A stretch of DNA of 64,000 nt, taken from the NCBI GenBank assembly GCA_020723325.1, contig DYJD01000001.1, forward strand, positions 248,001 to 312,000, read 5' to 3'. The position numbers were made by a program, and so were the translations under genes. The notes beneath the pieces were generated by a model. It was not told the origin of the DNA. It saw only the letters and a list, made by a program, of their open reading frames with translations, and searched no databases. Below are positions 52,323-61,076 of this stretch, in pieces; the first letter of the stretch is position 1, and every line of letters starts with the position of its first letter. The stretch comes from Desulfosudis oleivorans (lineage in GTDB: Bacteria; Desulfobacterota; Desulfobacteria; Desulfobacterales; SURF-7).

Positions 52323-53636
52323 ATGGGTCATGTAGTGGGGAAGGACATTTATCGCCGGTTGGGAGCGAAAATTGACGGGCTGACCTTGCGGGCGCCCTGG
52401 AGTCCGGCTTTTCATGAACTGCTGAAAAGCCTGTACAGCGAGGAGGAGGCGGATCTGATCGTCAAGATGCCCTTTGGCATGTCCCCCATGGAACGGATCG
52501 TAAAGATCACCGGCTTGCCTGAGAAGAAATTACGGCCTGTGCTGGAGAGTCTGTGCGCCCGGGGCTTGGTGATCGATTTTTGGATGAACGAAGCATATCA
52601 TTACGGACCGTCGCCTTTGGCCATCGGTATTTTTGAATTCACCATGATGCGCACCGGGGGCGGCTTGAACCACAAGGGTTGGGCGCGCTTGTTCCATGAG
52701 TATATGCAAGGGGAAGGGGCGGTGTATGCCGCCAACTTCGGCCAGGGCGAACAGATCTCCCTCATGCGCACCTTGCCCCATGAGGAGGCTTTTCTAAACA
52801 GACCCCATGTGGAAATTTTGGATTATGAAAAAGCTTCGGCCATCATTGCTGCGGCAGACAAATTTTCCATCGGCGTCTGTTCCTGCCGGCATGAGAAGCT
52901 GCATGTGCACGCTAAAACCTGTGATGTGCCCATGGACAACTGCACGGCCCTCGGCATGTCCGCCGACTTCCTCATCCGCAATCATTTGGCCCGGGAAGTT
53001 ACCCGCACGGAAATGCTGGAGAATCTGGCCCGCTCGCGGGAACTGGGATTGGTGCTCAACGCCGACAATGTCCAAAAGAATGTCAACTTCATCTGCAATT
53101 GCTGCGGCTGTTGTTGCAATGTGCTCCAGGGCCTCAACCGGTACGGCTATGAAAATGCCGTGGTAACCTCCAGTTTCCTAGCCGAACCCCAGGCGGAAAC
53201 CTGTGTCGGTTGCGGCAAATGTGCCAAAGCCTGCCCCATCAACGCCATTGAGATGCAGCCTGTTGCAACCGGAGAAAAGCGCAAGCGCAAAAAAGCCCTG
53301 GTGGATACGGATATTTGTCTGGGCTGCGGTGTATGCGCCCTGAAATGCGAAAAAAAGGCCATGCATTTGCAGAAGCGCAAAAAACAGGTGCTCCATCCGG
53401 AAACCACTTTCCAAAGGGTGATTCTGCAATGCCTGGAGCGCGGCACCCTTCAGAACCAGATTTTCGACAATCCTGCCGGCCTCTCCCAGAATTTTCTGCG
53501 GGGTGTGGTGGGCGGATTCCTGAAGCTGCCGCCGGTGAAAAAAGCCCTGATGAGCGAGGTCCTGCGTTCCCGTTTCCTCAAGGTCATGGAAAAGGGCGTA
53601 AAATTGCAGGGCAAGGGCTGGGCTTTGGAGATTTGA
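52323..53636 (+). CDS. Multi-cluster 4Fe-4S protein with N-terminal winged-helix-like domain
   Basis: A 437-residue protein; the ATG at 52323 has AAAGGAAA upstream (GTG at 52320 is an alternative). Residues ~1-85 look like a winged helix (FHELLKSLYSEEEADLIVKM, MERIVKITGLPEKKLRPVLESLCARGLV). The centre has CSCRHEKLHVHAKTCD...NCTALG, and ICNCCGCCCNVLQG. The C-terminus is a two-cluster ferredoxin: CVGCGKCAKACP (first Cys ~294) and CLGCGVCALKC (~332). It is the obvious internal electron donor to the activators. Fourteen bases separate the previous stop from the GTG. Confidence 0.85.
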   Translation: MGHVVGKDIYRRLGAKIDGLTLRAPWSPAFHELLKSLYSEEEADLIVKMPFGMSPMERIVKITGLPEKKLRPVLESLCARGLVIDFWMNEAYHYGPSPLAIGIFEFTMMRTGGGLNHKGWARLFHEYMQGEGAVYAANFGQGEQISLMRTLPHEEAFLNRPHVEILDYEKASAIIAAADKFSIGVCSCRHEKLHVHAKTCDVPMDNCTALGMSADFLIRNHLAREVTRTEMLENLARSRELGLVLNADNVQKNVNFICNCCGCCCNVLQGLNRYGYENAVVTSSFLAEPQAETCVGCGKCAKACPINAIEMQPVATGEKRKRKKALVDTDICLGCGVCALKCEKKAMHLQKRKKQVLHPETTFQRVILQCLERGTLQNQIFDNPAGLSQNFLRGVVGGFLKLPPVKKALMSEVLRSRFLKVMEKGVKLQGKGWALEI

Positions 53637-53639
53637 TGC

Positions 53640-54371
53640 ATGGAATTGTTTTCCGCCCAATTCAGGCAAATCAGGGAGTATTTATTGCAGGACCGTGCCA
53701 TGGGGCTGGTTGAAATTCCGGCGCCTTCGAACCTGGAGTGGCCGGCCGGTCTGGGCCGTAATCTGATTTTATCCCAGGACACGGCCGTGGAGTTGGGCAA
53801 TCCCAGGGAGGGCTCCGCCTCCTTTTTGATGTGGACCGAGCAGGCCCAGGAGGTCCGGGACGGCCGCATCCGGCTCATGGGCCCGGATCTTCCGGAAAGC
53901 CGGGGACGAAGTCTGCCCTTTGGCAAGGTGGTGATGATCAGGGTCCGGGGATTTACGCCGGACAACACCTACCCGCGTTACCGGGAAATGGAAGCCCTGC
54001 GCTACGAGCTGGATCTCAAGGGCTATATGCTGCGGGCCGTTTCCCAATATCAGCGGGAATGGAGCCGGGTGTCCCGGGAAGCCCTGGACCAGGGGTTTTC
54101 CTTTGCGGTCCTGGGCCGGGCCGTGATCAACGGCTTTCATGGATTGGAATACGTCATCGGCGTGGAAGTTCTGTTCGTAACCCAAGCCCGGGAACAGGTG
54201 GCGACCCTTGCCGCCATCGGGGACCAGGCCGGCCGGATCATCGCCGCTATGAACAAGATGAGCGTGGAAATCTCCTTTGATTGCACTGCTTGTGAATATA
54301 ACGATGTCTGCGGCGACGTGGCGGATCTGCGCTCCATGCGCAAAACCATGCAAACGGCGGTGGGCGTATGA
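53640..54371 (+). CDS. Acetyl-CoA synthase/CdhC-like (CODH beta family) small protein
   Basis: A 243-residue protein aligning by eye with the central part of acetyl-CoA synthase/CdhC: LSQDTAVELGNP, VRDGRIRLMGPDL, LPFGKVVMIRVRGF, LKGYMLRAVSQYQREWSRVSREALDQGFSFAVLG and VEVLFVTQ. The C-terminus carries CTACEYNDVC (Cys215, 218, 224), a possible metal site. The remaining ACS domains, including the full A-cluster domain, are missing. It overlaps the CooC-like ATPase by ATGA, so the two proteins probably act together. Whether it binds nickel, an Fe-S cluster or a partner protein is inference. Confidence 0.7.
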   Translation: MELFSAQFRQIREYLLQDRAMGLVEIPAPSNLEWPAGLGRNLILSQDTAVELGNPREGSASFLMWTEQAQEVRDGRIRLMGPDLPESRGRSLPFGKVVMIRVRGFTPDNTYPRYREMEALRYELDLKGYMLRAVSQYQREWSRVSREALDQGFSFAVLGRAVINGFHGLEYVIGVEVLFVTQAREQVATLAAIGDQAGRIIAAMNKMSVEISFDCTACEYNDVCGDVADLRSMRKTMQTAVGV

Positions 54372-55144
54372 CGGCAGGCTCAACCGGGAAAACCACCAGG
54401 GTGATCGCCGTGTGCGGCAAGGGCGGGGTGGGCAAAACTTCCGTCAGCGCCGTATTGACAAGGCTGCTTTCCAACCTGCCGGACAAGAAAGTCCTGGCCG
54501 TGGATGCGGACCCGGCCTTTGGACTGGCAGGCGCTCTGGGGATTGCCGTCAGCCGCACCGTGGATCAGATCCGCAACCGATTGATCGAGCGCATTCAGCA
54601 GGGCCGGGCCGGGGACCGCAGGGAGATCATCGCCGGCCTGGACTATGAAGTGCTGGAAGCTTTGGAAGAGCGGCGCAATATTGCTTTCCTGGCCATCGGC
54701 CGGCCGGAACTGGAAGGCTGCTATTGCCAAGTGAACCAGTTTCTGAAGGAGATCATCGCCTCGGTTCATAAGGCCTTTGACTATGTAGTCATCGACGGCG
54801 AAGCCGGAATCGAACAGGTCAATCGCCGGGTGATGGAAAAGGTTACGCATTTGTTATTGGTGTCCGATGCATCGGCCAAGGGGCTGCGGGTGGCGGAGAC
54901 CATTCAAATCGTGGCGGCCCGGGCGGTGGGGTATGAGCACAGCGGTTTGATCCTCAACCGCCTCCGCGGCCGGGATGAGCAGGCGCGGCTCCGCCTTCCC
55001 GAGACGCTGAAGGTGCTGGGCTGGATTTCGGAAGACGACATGGTGCGGGATTTTGATATTGCCGGCAGCAGTTTTTTGAATATGCCCGACGGTCCCATGA
55101 TTCAAAGCCTGGGGGTGTGTCTTTCCAGGTTCGGACTACTGTAA
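54368..55144 (+). CDS. CooC/AcsF-like MinD-family ATPase
   Basis: A 258-residue deviant-Walker ATPase: P-loop VCGKGGVGKTSVSAVL, VLAVDADPAFGLAGALG, VVIDGEAGIEQVNRRVMEKV. The diagnostic feature is GRPELEGCYCQVNQFLKEI with the CxC pair Cys118/Cys120, which in CooC binds Zn or Ni at the dimer interface. CooC inserts nickel into CO dehydrogenase and AcsF into acetyl-CoA synthase. Its coupling to the ACS-like gene suggests a metal-cofactor maturation role here. No CODH gene is in the window. Confidence 0.85.
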   Translation: MTAGSTGKTTRVIAVCGKGGVGKTSVSAVLTRLLSNLPDKKVLAVDADPAFGLAGALGIAVSRTVDQIRNRLIERIQQGRAGDRREIIAGLDYEVLEALEERRNIAFLAIGRPELEGCYCQVNQFLKEIIASVHKAFDYVVIDGEAGIEQVNRRVMEKVTHLLLVSDASAKGLRVAETIQIVAARAVGYEHSGLILNRLRGRDEQARLRLPETLKVLGWISEDDMVRDFDIAGSSFLNMPDGPMIQSLGVCLSRFGLL

Positions 55145-55160
55145 AGGTAGGAAACCAGAA

Positions 55161-56291
55161 ATGAATTTTGATGCCTGGCAGGCGCAGTTGCAACTGGTGC
55201 TCGACCAACCCGAAAATGTCTTCATAGAGCGGGCCACGGCCGCCGGAAAAATCCCCCTGGGGTATACATGCAGCTACGTGCCCCGGGCGCTGCTTTCCCT
55301 GGACGGACTTGTACCTGTGCGCCTGCGCGCCCCCGGTGTTGCCGGAACTGAGATCGCCGACATCTACCTGTCCAATGTGATCTGCTCCTATACCCGCAGT
55401 TTGTTGGAATATGCCCTGGACGGCCGCTACGGATTTTTGGGGGGCTGGGTGTTTGCCGCCGGCTGTGATCACATCCGGCGCCTGCTGGACAATCTCGCCT
55501 ATTTGGTAAAACCGGCTTTCGTACACATGCTGGATGTGCCCCACCGCCAGGGGCAGGCGGCTTTGGACTGGTATGTGGAGGAACTCGCCGTTTTATGCCG
55601 CAAATTGAATGCGACCTTTGGGGTGGATACCGGTAACGCGGCTTTGTCCAAGGCCATTGCGCGGCAAAACCGGTTCAACCAAAAACTCCAAGCCATTGCC
55701 GAACGCAGAAAGGAAAAACAGCCGCCTCTGAGCGGGGTGGAGTTCCAGCGGATTATGATCGCCGCCCTTTGCGGCGGGCAGGAGGAGATGCTGGACGACC
55801 TTGAGAAAATGGCTGCGGCCCTGAAGGAACGTAAGATACGCAAACCCTATCGGGCCCGTTTGCTATTGGTGGGCGGCAATATCGACGACATTGCTTTTAT
55901 CCAGGTGTTGGAGTCCTGCGGCGGGATGGTGGTTGCCGACCGCTTTTGCACAGGTTCAATTCCAGGTATGGCTCTCATGGACGAGGAGGGCGATCCCTTG
56001 CAGGCTATTGCCCGGCACACCCTTTCCCGCATTGCCTGCCCGCGCATGATGGAGGAGTTGGATGTCCGCCTCCAGGCCATTCTGCAGCTCAAGGCGGAAT
56101 ATACCGCCGACGGGGTGATCATCGAGAATCTGAAATTCTGCGACATCTGGGGCATCGAATCCGCCCTGCTGGTCCAGGGGCTGCGGGATGCCGGGGTGCC
56201 GGTCCTGCGCCTGGAGCGGGATTACCGTCTTTCCGGTGAAGGGCAGTTGCGCACCCGGGTTCAGGCTTTTTTGGAAAGCATGGGAAAATGA
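55161..56291 (+). CDS. 2-hydroxyacyl-CoA dehydratase-like beta component (HgdB/BcrB type), pair 2
   Basis: A 376-residue HgdB-family protein, RBS AAGGTAGG. GYTCSYVPRALLSLDGLVPVRLR (Cys37), NVICSYTRSLLEYA, AGCDHIRRLLDN, ADRFCTGSIPG, IACPRMMEE and LKFCDIWGIES follow the family pattern and parallel those of 47802-48962, although overall similarity is modest. It overlaps the next gene by ATGA and forms pair 2 with it. Confidence 0.85.
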   Translation: MNFDAWQAQLQLVLDQPENVFIERATAAGKIPLGYTCSYVPRALLSLDGLVPVRLRAPGVAGTEIADIYLSNVICSYTRSLLEYALDGRYGFLGGWVFAAGCDHIRRLLDNLAYLVKPAFVHMLDVPHRQGQAALDWYVEELAVLCRKLNATFGVDTGNAALSKAIARQNRFNQKLQAIAERRKEKQPPLSGVEFQRIMIAALCGGQEEMLDDLEKMAAALKERKIRKPYRARLLLVGGNIDDIAFIQVLESCGGMVVADRFCTGSIPGMALMDEEGDPLQAIARHTLSRIACPRMMEELDVRLQAILQLKAEYTADGVIIENLKFCDIWGIESALLVQGLRDAGVPVLRLERDYRLSGEGQLRTRVQAFLESMGK

Positions 56292-57733
56292 GGGAAAGTT
56301 CAGCTATAATGGAGCTGCCGAAAAAGGATTACTGGAGCAGTCTGCTTGGCGATGCCGCGGTCTACGCCCGCTATTCACTGGTCAACTGGTTCAAGATCAT
56401 CCTGCTGGTGATCAAACACGGGCCTTGGGACACCATCCGGGATCTCCGCCGCTATCCGTGGATTCTGGTCCTGCTCCAGGTCAACCGTCTGTTATGGCGC
56501 TTCATCCGGGGCCGCAAGGGCCGCTATCGCAAGGCCTCGGCCATGGTCATGGCCGACATCGTGGCAGCCGTGATCCGCATGATGGACGATGTTTTTTTTA
56601 AGGGCGACCGCCTGGTGATCCATGAGGACATGATACCGCCGGAGATCCTGCGGGCCATGGGTCTTGTGCCCTTCATGGCCGAACTCCTGGGCATCCTCAT
56701 GCCCATGATCCGGCCCCATGCCGTAGAAGCCTATATCGATGCCTGCGAAAACGCCGGCATTCCGCCGGACATCTGCAGTCTGCCCAAGAGTACCATGGGC
56801 CTGACCCTCAAAGGCCATCTGCCGCCGGCCCTGGCCATCGTCACCTCCAATCTGCCCTGTGACGGCGGCATGTCCTCCTATGCCCTGATTGAGCGCGAAC
56901 TGAGTCTCCCCACCATCCGCCTGGACATCCCGTATCGATTCAACAACGAAAAAGCCGTGGCGTATTTCAGCCGGGAATTGCAACGCCTGATCGCCTGGCT
57001 GGAGGAGCATACACCCGGACGCATGGACTGGGAACGGTTGCGGGAGATCTGCGAGGAGCGCAACCGCATGGCCGCTCATGAGCTGGAATTGTGGGATCTG
57101 GTCCGGCTGCGACCCTCCCCCTTGGCCGGCGAAGCGGTCTGGCTGAGCCATATGTGGAATTTCAACGTCACCCCCGGGGCCAGGGAAGGGACGCACATTT
57201 TCCGCGACATGGTGGCCATGGGAAAACAGAATCTGGAAGAGGGGATCGCCTCCATTCCAAACGAGCGCTTCCGCGCCTTGGTGTGGAATCCCCCCACCAT
57301 TCACTTCATCGACATTTACAACTGGGCGGAAAAAGCCTACGGGATTTCCCTGATCATGGACAGCATGACCTTCAACCGTCTCGGGCCCATCGACACCGGC
57401 AGCAACGAGGCCATGCTGCGGGGCCTGTCACAGATCATCATGGCCGGCCCCATGGCCCGCCACACCCGCGGCCCGGCCGAGAACTATCTCAACGACATCT
57501 TCCACATCACCAAACATTTCAACATCGACATGGTCTGGGTGGCCGGCCACATCGGCTGCAAGAACACCCAGGCCCTAAACGGCATGCTGCGGGAACTCTG
57601 CCGGGAGCAAGGCCTTCCGCTCCTGATCATCAATTACGACCTGTCTGACCCGCGCATCGTGTCCCGGGAAGGCATTATCGAGCAGATCGATCATTTCATG
57701 GAGAACATTATGAAAGCCAAGAGGTTGAAATGA
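56288..57733 (+). CDS. Divergent 2-hydroxyacyl-CoA dehydratase-like alpha component, pair 2
   Basis: A 481-residue protein. An N-terminal ~95-residue extension rich in Arg and aromatic residues (ARYSLVNWFKIILLVIKHGP, LVLLQVNRLLWRFIRGRKGR) precedes an HgdA-like core. Candidate cluster ligands are Cys153 (DACENAG), Cys163 (PDICSLPKS) and Cys191 (NLPCDGG). The C-terminus has AGHIGCKNTQALNGML and LLIINYDLSDPRI, close to the family. It is diverged from the pair 1 alpha component, so a different substrate or a non-dehydratase role is likely. It overlaps both neighbours. Confidence 0.78.
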   Translation: MRESSAIMELPKKDYWSSLLGDAAVYARYSLVNWFKIILLVIKHGPWDTIRDLRRYPWILVLLQVNRLLWRFIRGRKGRYRKASAMVMADIVAAVIRMMDDVFFKGDRLVIHEDMIPPEILRAMGLVPFMAELLGILMPMIRPHAVEAYIDACENAGIPPDICSLPKSTMGLTLKGHLPPALAIVTSNLPCDGGMSSYALIERELSLPTIRLDIPYRFNNEKAVAYFSRELQRLIAWLEEHTPGRMDWERLREICEERNRMAAHELELWDLVRLRPSPLAGEAVWLSHMWNFNVTPGAREGTHIFRDMVAMGKQNLEEGIASIPNERFRALVWNPPTIHFIDIYNWAEKAYGISLIMDSMTFNRLGPIDTGSNEAMLRGLSQIIMAGPMARHTRGPAENYLNDIFHITKHFNIDMVWVAGHIGCKNTQALNGMLRELCREQGLPLLIINYDLSDPRIVSREGIIEQIDHFMENIMKAKRLK

Positions 57734-58536
57734 ACGGAAAGTCGGACAAGCAATACTACGGCGGATGCGACGTGGGCTCCACCACGGGAAAGGCCGTGAT
57801 TTTAAACGGCGCCGGCATTGTGGCGTCGGCCGTTGTGCCCAGTGAAATCGATCCGGCCCAGACCGCTGAAATCGTCCTTCGAGAGGCCTGCCGTCAGATT
57901 GAGGGGTTGCGGGACATCCGGGACTTGTCCTGCCTCATCGGCACAGGCTACGGCCGCAACGAGGTGCCCTTTGCCCATGAAAACATCTCCGAGATCAGTT
58001 GCCATGCCATGGGAGTGCATTTTTGCGATCCTTCTATCCGCACCATCATCGACATCGGCGGCCAGGACGTCAAAGGCATTGCCCTGGATGAAGGAGGCGG
58101 CGTGCTGGAATTCGCCATGAACGACAAATGCGCGGCCGGCACCGGACGTTTCCTGGAAATGATGAGCCGCATCTTCCGCATGGAACTCGACCAGTTCTCC
58201 GAACTCTCCCTCAAGGCTGAGCGGGTGATCCCGGTGACTTCCCAGTGCAGCGTCTTTGCCGAAACCGAAGTCATCAGCCTGCTCAGCAAACGCAAACCCG
58301 CGGCGGACATCGCCGCCGGCATCCAGGCCGCGGTGGCCAAACGCAGCTTCAGCCTGCTCAAAAAGATCGGCATCCGTCCCCGGGTGACCATCACCGGCGG
58401 CTGCGCCAAAAACAAGGGGCTGGTGACCGCCCTGGCCGGCTTTCTGCGCCAGGAAATCCGTCCGTTGCCTGTTGATCCCCAATTGATGGGCGCCCTGGGC
58501 GCGGCCGTGACGGCGCGACTGCGTGCGGGTAAATAG
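57730..58536 (+). CDS. HgdC/BcrA-type ATP-dependent activator 3
   Basis: A 268-residue activator: GCDVGSTTGKAVIL, TIIDIGGQDVKGI, bridging Cys134 (NDKCAAGTGRFLE) and Cys173 (TSQCSVFAETEV), GGCAKNKGLV. It overlaps the pair 2 alpha gene by ATGA, so it should serve pair 2. Last gene of the cluster. Confidence 0.92.
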   Translation: MNGKSDKQYYGGCDVGSTTGKAVILNGAGIVASAVVPSEIDPAQTAEIVLREACRQIEGLRDIRDLSCLIGTGYGRNEVPFAHENISEISCHAMGVHFCDPSIRTIIDIGGQDVKGIALDEGGGVLEFAMNDKCAAGTGRFLEMMSRIFRMELDQFSELSLKAERVIPVTSQCSVFAETEVISLLSKRKPAADIAAGIQAAVAKRSFSLLKKIGIRPRVTITGGCAKNKGLVTALAGFLRQEIRPLPVDPQLMGALGAAVTARLRAGK

Positions 58537-58904
58537 TAGTTATAAAAAAGGAATAATTGCTATTACGTTTTATAATATTTCTGAATTTCGCCGAAATACA
58601 AGGTATGATAGTCCTTTTGAGGGTAAAGCTTTTCATGGGTTGGTGCTAAATGCTGCTGGTTCATAGGGGTTTTAAACGATCCGGCATTCGAAATGAATGC
58701 CTGGAATTTTTATAATGGGGGAAGCAATCAGAGCTATCGATATCAACCATAACGCACATAGCGCTCATATAATGTCCCCTTCTTTCTTTTCCTTCTTTTA
58801 CATCGGTGATTCTTAACAGGCCTTTCCTTGACGGAAATCGAGCCAACCTGAAAACTAAAACCTTCTATTCAGATACTTTTTTACTTTTTACTTCTTGGAA
58901 TGGA
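58537..58904. other. Intergenic region with one copy of a 41-bp repeat
   Basis: 368 bases without a convincing gene. Bases 58731-58771 match 62251-62291 in 37 of 41 positions. Read on the minus strand, both code for a peptide ending MVDIDSS, but no family is recognised and the 61-codon minus-strand frame here has no other support. Confidence 0.55.
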
Positions 58905-59645
58905 TTATTTTAATTTTGCAACAATTTTATCATAAGTGCCATTTTGCTTAATTTTTGCAAGCCCCGCATTGAATGTATTACGATACTTGTCCATATCAGG
59001 AAATTTTTTTGAAAACAGCAGATGCAGCGGTTTATCTTGGAAAGCCGTCTTTGACATACCAAATTCCGATTCCCGACCTGGAAATAGCTCTCTAATTAAT
59101 CCAGCCATGACTGCTTCATTTTCACACATTAAATCGCCACGGCCTTTTTCCAGTTTTCTTAGTGCGGTTTCAGCGTCCCTTGTTGAATCTGTATTCAATC
59201 CAGCCTCTTGAAACATTTTTTCATGTGAATACCCGGCCAGGGACATCAACTTGTATTTTTTTAAATCCTCTAAATTTGTATAATCAAAATTAGGAAGATT
59301 TTTTTTCATAAAGATAAAAACTTCTCTTGAAGATACCATTGGATCGGATACGACCGCAAAAGATCTTCGTTCGGGTGCATCCGACCAGCATGAACTACCT
59401 AATGCCGTACCGCTCTCAATCATGAATTCGGCCCTTTTCCAGGGATAATATTTATAATCAACGTCAATTCCTTCTACTTTATAAGCTTCTGTAATAATAT
59501 TATTTACAGGACCACCACCCGGAAGATTTTCAGACAAAAAAGGAGCCCATTCACCCGTAACGATCGTGATCGTTTCTGCACTAACAGAAGTAATCGATAA
59601 AAATGCAATAAAAAAAATGGCAATAGTGGATTGAATGAGACGCAT
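58905..59645 (-). CDS. Family 3 extracellular solute-binding protein
   Basis: A 246-residue protein with signal peptide (IQSTIAIFFIAFLSITSVSA), then ITIVTGEWAPFLSENLPGGGPVNNIITEAY, YYPWKRAEFMIESG and the terminal LAKIKQNGTYDKIVAKLK. Same subfamily as 25514-26260 and 60049-60795. No permease or ATPase genes are adjacent. Confidence 0.82.
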   Translation of the reverse strand: MRLIQSTIAIFFIAFLSITSVSAETITIVTGEWAPFLSENLPGGGPVNNIITEAYKVEGIDVDYKYYPWKRAEFMIESGTALGSSCWSDAPERRSFAVVSDPMVSSREVFIFMKKNLPNFDYTNLEDLKKYKLMSLAGYSHEKMFQEAGLNTDSTRDAETALRKLEKGRGDLMCENEAVMAGLIRELFPGRESEFGMSKTAFQDKPLHLLFSKKFPDMDKYRNTFNAGLAKIKQNGTYDKIVAKLK

Positions 59646-60048
59646 GTATCAGCCTCCATAATTTAAGGATAGTATAAAAGCAGCTAATTGGAACCTATTC
59701 TTCAAAATAACTCTGTACATAATTGAATAAAGGAAAGTATAATTTGGTATTGTGGTATCGGTTTTTATGCGAGAAAGAAGAAATTTTAGTCTTAATGATA
59801 AAGGAAAGACGACGGCATATCAAGAAAAAAGTTAATATCGGATGTAATCAAAAATGTCAGAGAGGGTCGTTCGATGGTCAAGGCGGATTTTGATAGATTC
59901 TTTCATTTATGTATCTATTTGACAGGCTCATCGAAGAAATGTTTTTCATAGATCCGGCATATGAAATGCAAATCCAATAAGCGTATATTATAAAATTAAG
60001 GGGCTTACCTTTACTTGCTGTGAACAAATGAAAACAGGATGGACAAGT
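59646..60048. other. Intergenic region, no gene seen
   Basis: About 400 AT-rich bases between two divergent solute-binding genes. A TATAAA-like box near 59990 could belong to the plus-strand gene; nothing else can be supported. Confidence 0.4.
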
Positions 60049-60795
60049 ATGAAGAAGGTATTGCTTGTGGGATGTTTGATCCTTTTAGTCACAGTTTCAG
60101 TGAACGCTGGACAGAAAGTAACGCTTGTTACAGATGAGTGGGAACCGTACACATCAAACAAAATGGAAGGCTATGGCTTTTTCACGGAAATTGTTACGGC
60201 TATTTTTAAAGAGGCAGGACTTGAGGTTGAGTATCAATTCTTTCCCTGGAAGCGATGTGAACTGAACTTAAGAAACGGTACAGTATTTGCCGCATTTCCA
60301 TATAAAATGACGGAAGGGAGAAAAGCAACTTATGATTTCAGCGACGCAATTGCGAATTCTACCGGCCGATTCTTCTATTTGAAAAGCAGAATCAAATCGG
60401 AAGTCACCTGGGAGAAATTGGAAGACCTCAAGTCTTATAAAATCGGTGGAACACGAGGATATTGGTATGAGAAAGAGTTCAATACGGCTGGATTGATCAT
60501 CGATTATGGGACCAGTGACAAACTCGGTTTCAAGAAATTAAAAGGAGGCAGGTTTGATCTTCTTGCAACTGAAGAATTGGTTGGTTGGGAATTGATTAAA
60601 AAGCTTTATCCAAACGAAATAGATGATTTTGGGATCATGAAACAACCGCTGAATAAAGACGAACTTCGTCTTATGATCTCCCGTGTGTATCCTGATTCCG
60701 CCGCCATTACTGAGAAAGTGAATACGGCTCTCCAAAGAATAAAAGATAATGGTGTATATTCGGCCATATTAAAAAAATATAAAATTGCTGAATGA
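60049..60795 (+). CDS. Family 3 extracellular solute-binding protein
   Basis: A 248-residue protein from the ATG at 60049 (MKKVLLVGCLILLVTVSVNAG), with GGA upstream; an ATG at 60028 lacks a binding site. Mature part: VTLVTDEWEPYTSNKMEGYGFFTEIV, QFFPWKRCELNLRNG, and ALQRIKDNGVYSAILKKY. Orphan, as are its paralogues in the window. Confidence 0.82.
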   Translation: MKKVLLVGCLILLVTVSVNAGQKVTLVTDEWEPYTSNKMEGYGFFTEIVTAIFKEAGLEVEYQFFPWKRCELNLRNGTVFAAFPYKMTEGRKATYDFSDAIANSTGRFFYLKSRIKSEVTWEKLEDLKSYKIGGTRGYWYEKEFNTAGLIIDYGTSDKLGFKKLKGGRFDLLATEELVGWELIKKLYPNEIDDFGIMKQPLNKDELRLMISRVYPDSAAITEKVNTALQRIKDNGVYSAILKKYKIAE

Positions 60796-60863
60796 CAACT
60801 TTTCTGTTGAGCTAAAATCTTTTTTCAATAAGTTCTTCGGATTGCTTTTTAGGTAGTACGAGA

Positions 60864-60991
60864 GAGTAAAGGGACAGGTTCAATACGCTTGCAATTCAAT
60901 TTAAAATGGTTTATGAAAGATTTAAAGGAGTAAAGGGACAGGTTCAATACGCTTGCAATTCAATTTAAAATGGTTTATGAAAGATTTAAAA
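60864..60991 (+). repeat. Perfect 64-bp tandem duplication upstream of the RAYT gene
   Basis: A unit starting GAGTAAAGGGACAGGTTC and ending GAAAGATTTAAA occurs at 60864-60926 and 60928-60990 without mismatch, period 64. GTAAAGGGACAGG-type motifs are often found beside REP-associated transposase genes. Confidence 0.85.
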
Positions 60992-61076
60992 ATACTCGAA
61001 GGGGCTTATGAACCATTAAGACAAGAAGTATCGATCAGGATATAATTAAATTGGTTAATTGAACAGGAGGTGGGAT

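Noticed and set aside
53640-55144. A complete acetyl-CoA synthase or CO dehydrogenase
   Set aside because: Only a 243-residue segment of ACS-like sequence is present and no CooS/AcsA-type gene is in the window.
47802-58536. Class I benzoyl-CoA reductase operon (bcrABCD)
   Set aside because: The families match, but ring-hydration and ring-cleavage genes, CoA ligase and the usual gene order are missing, and the ACS-like and CooC-like genes do not belong to such operons.
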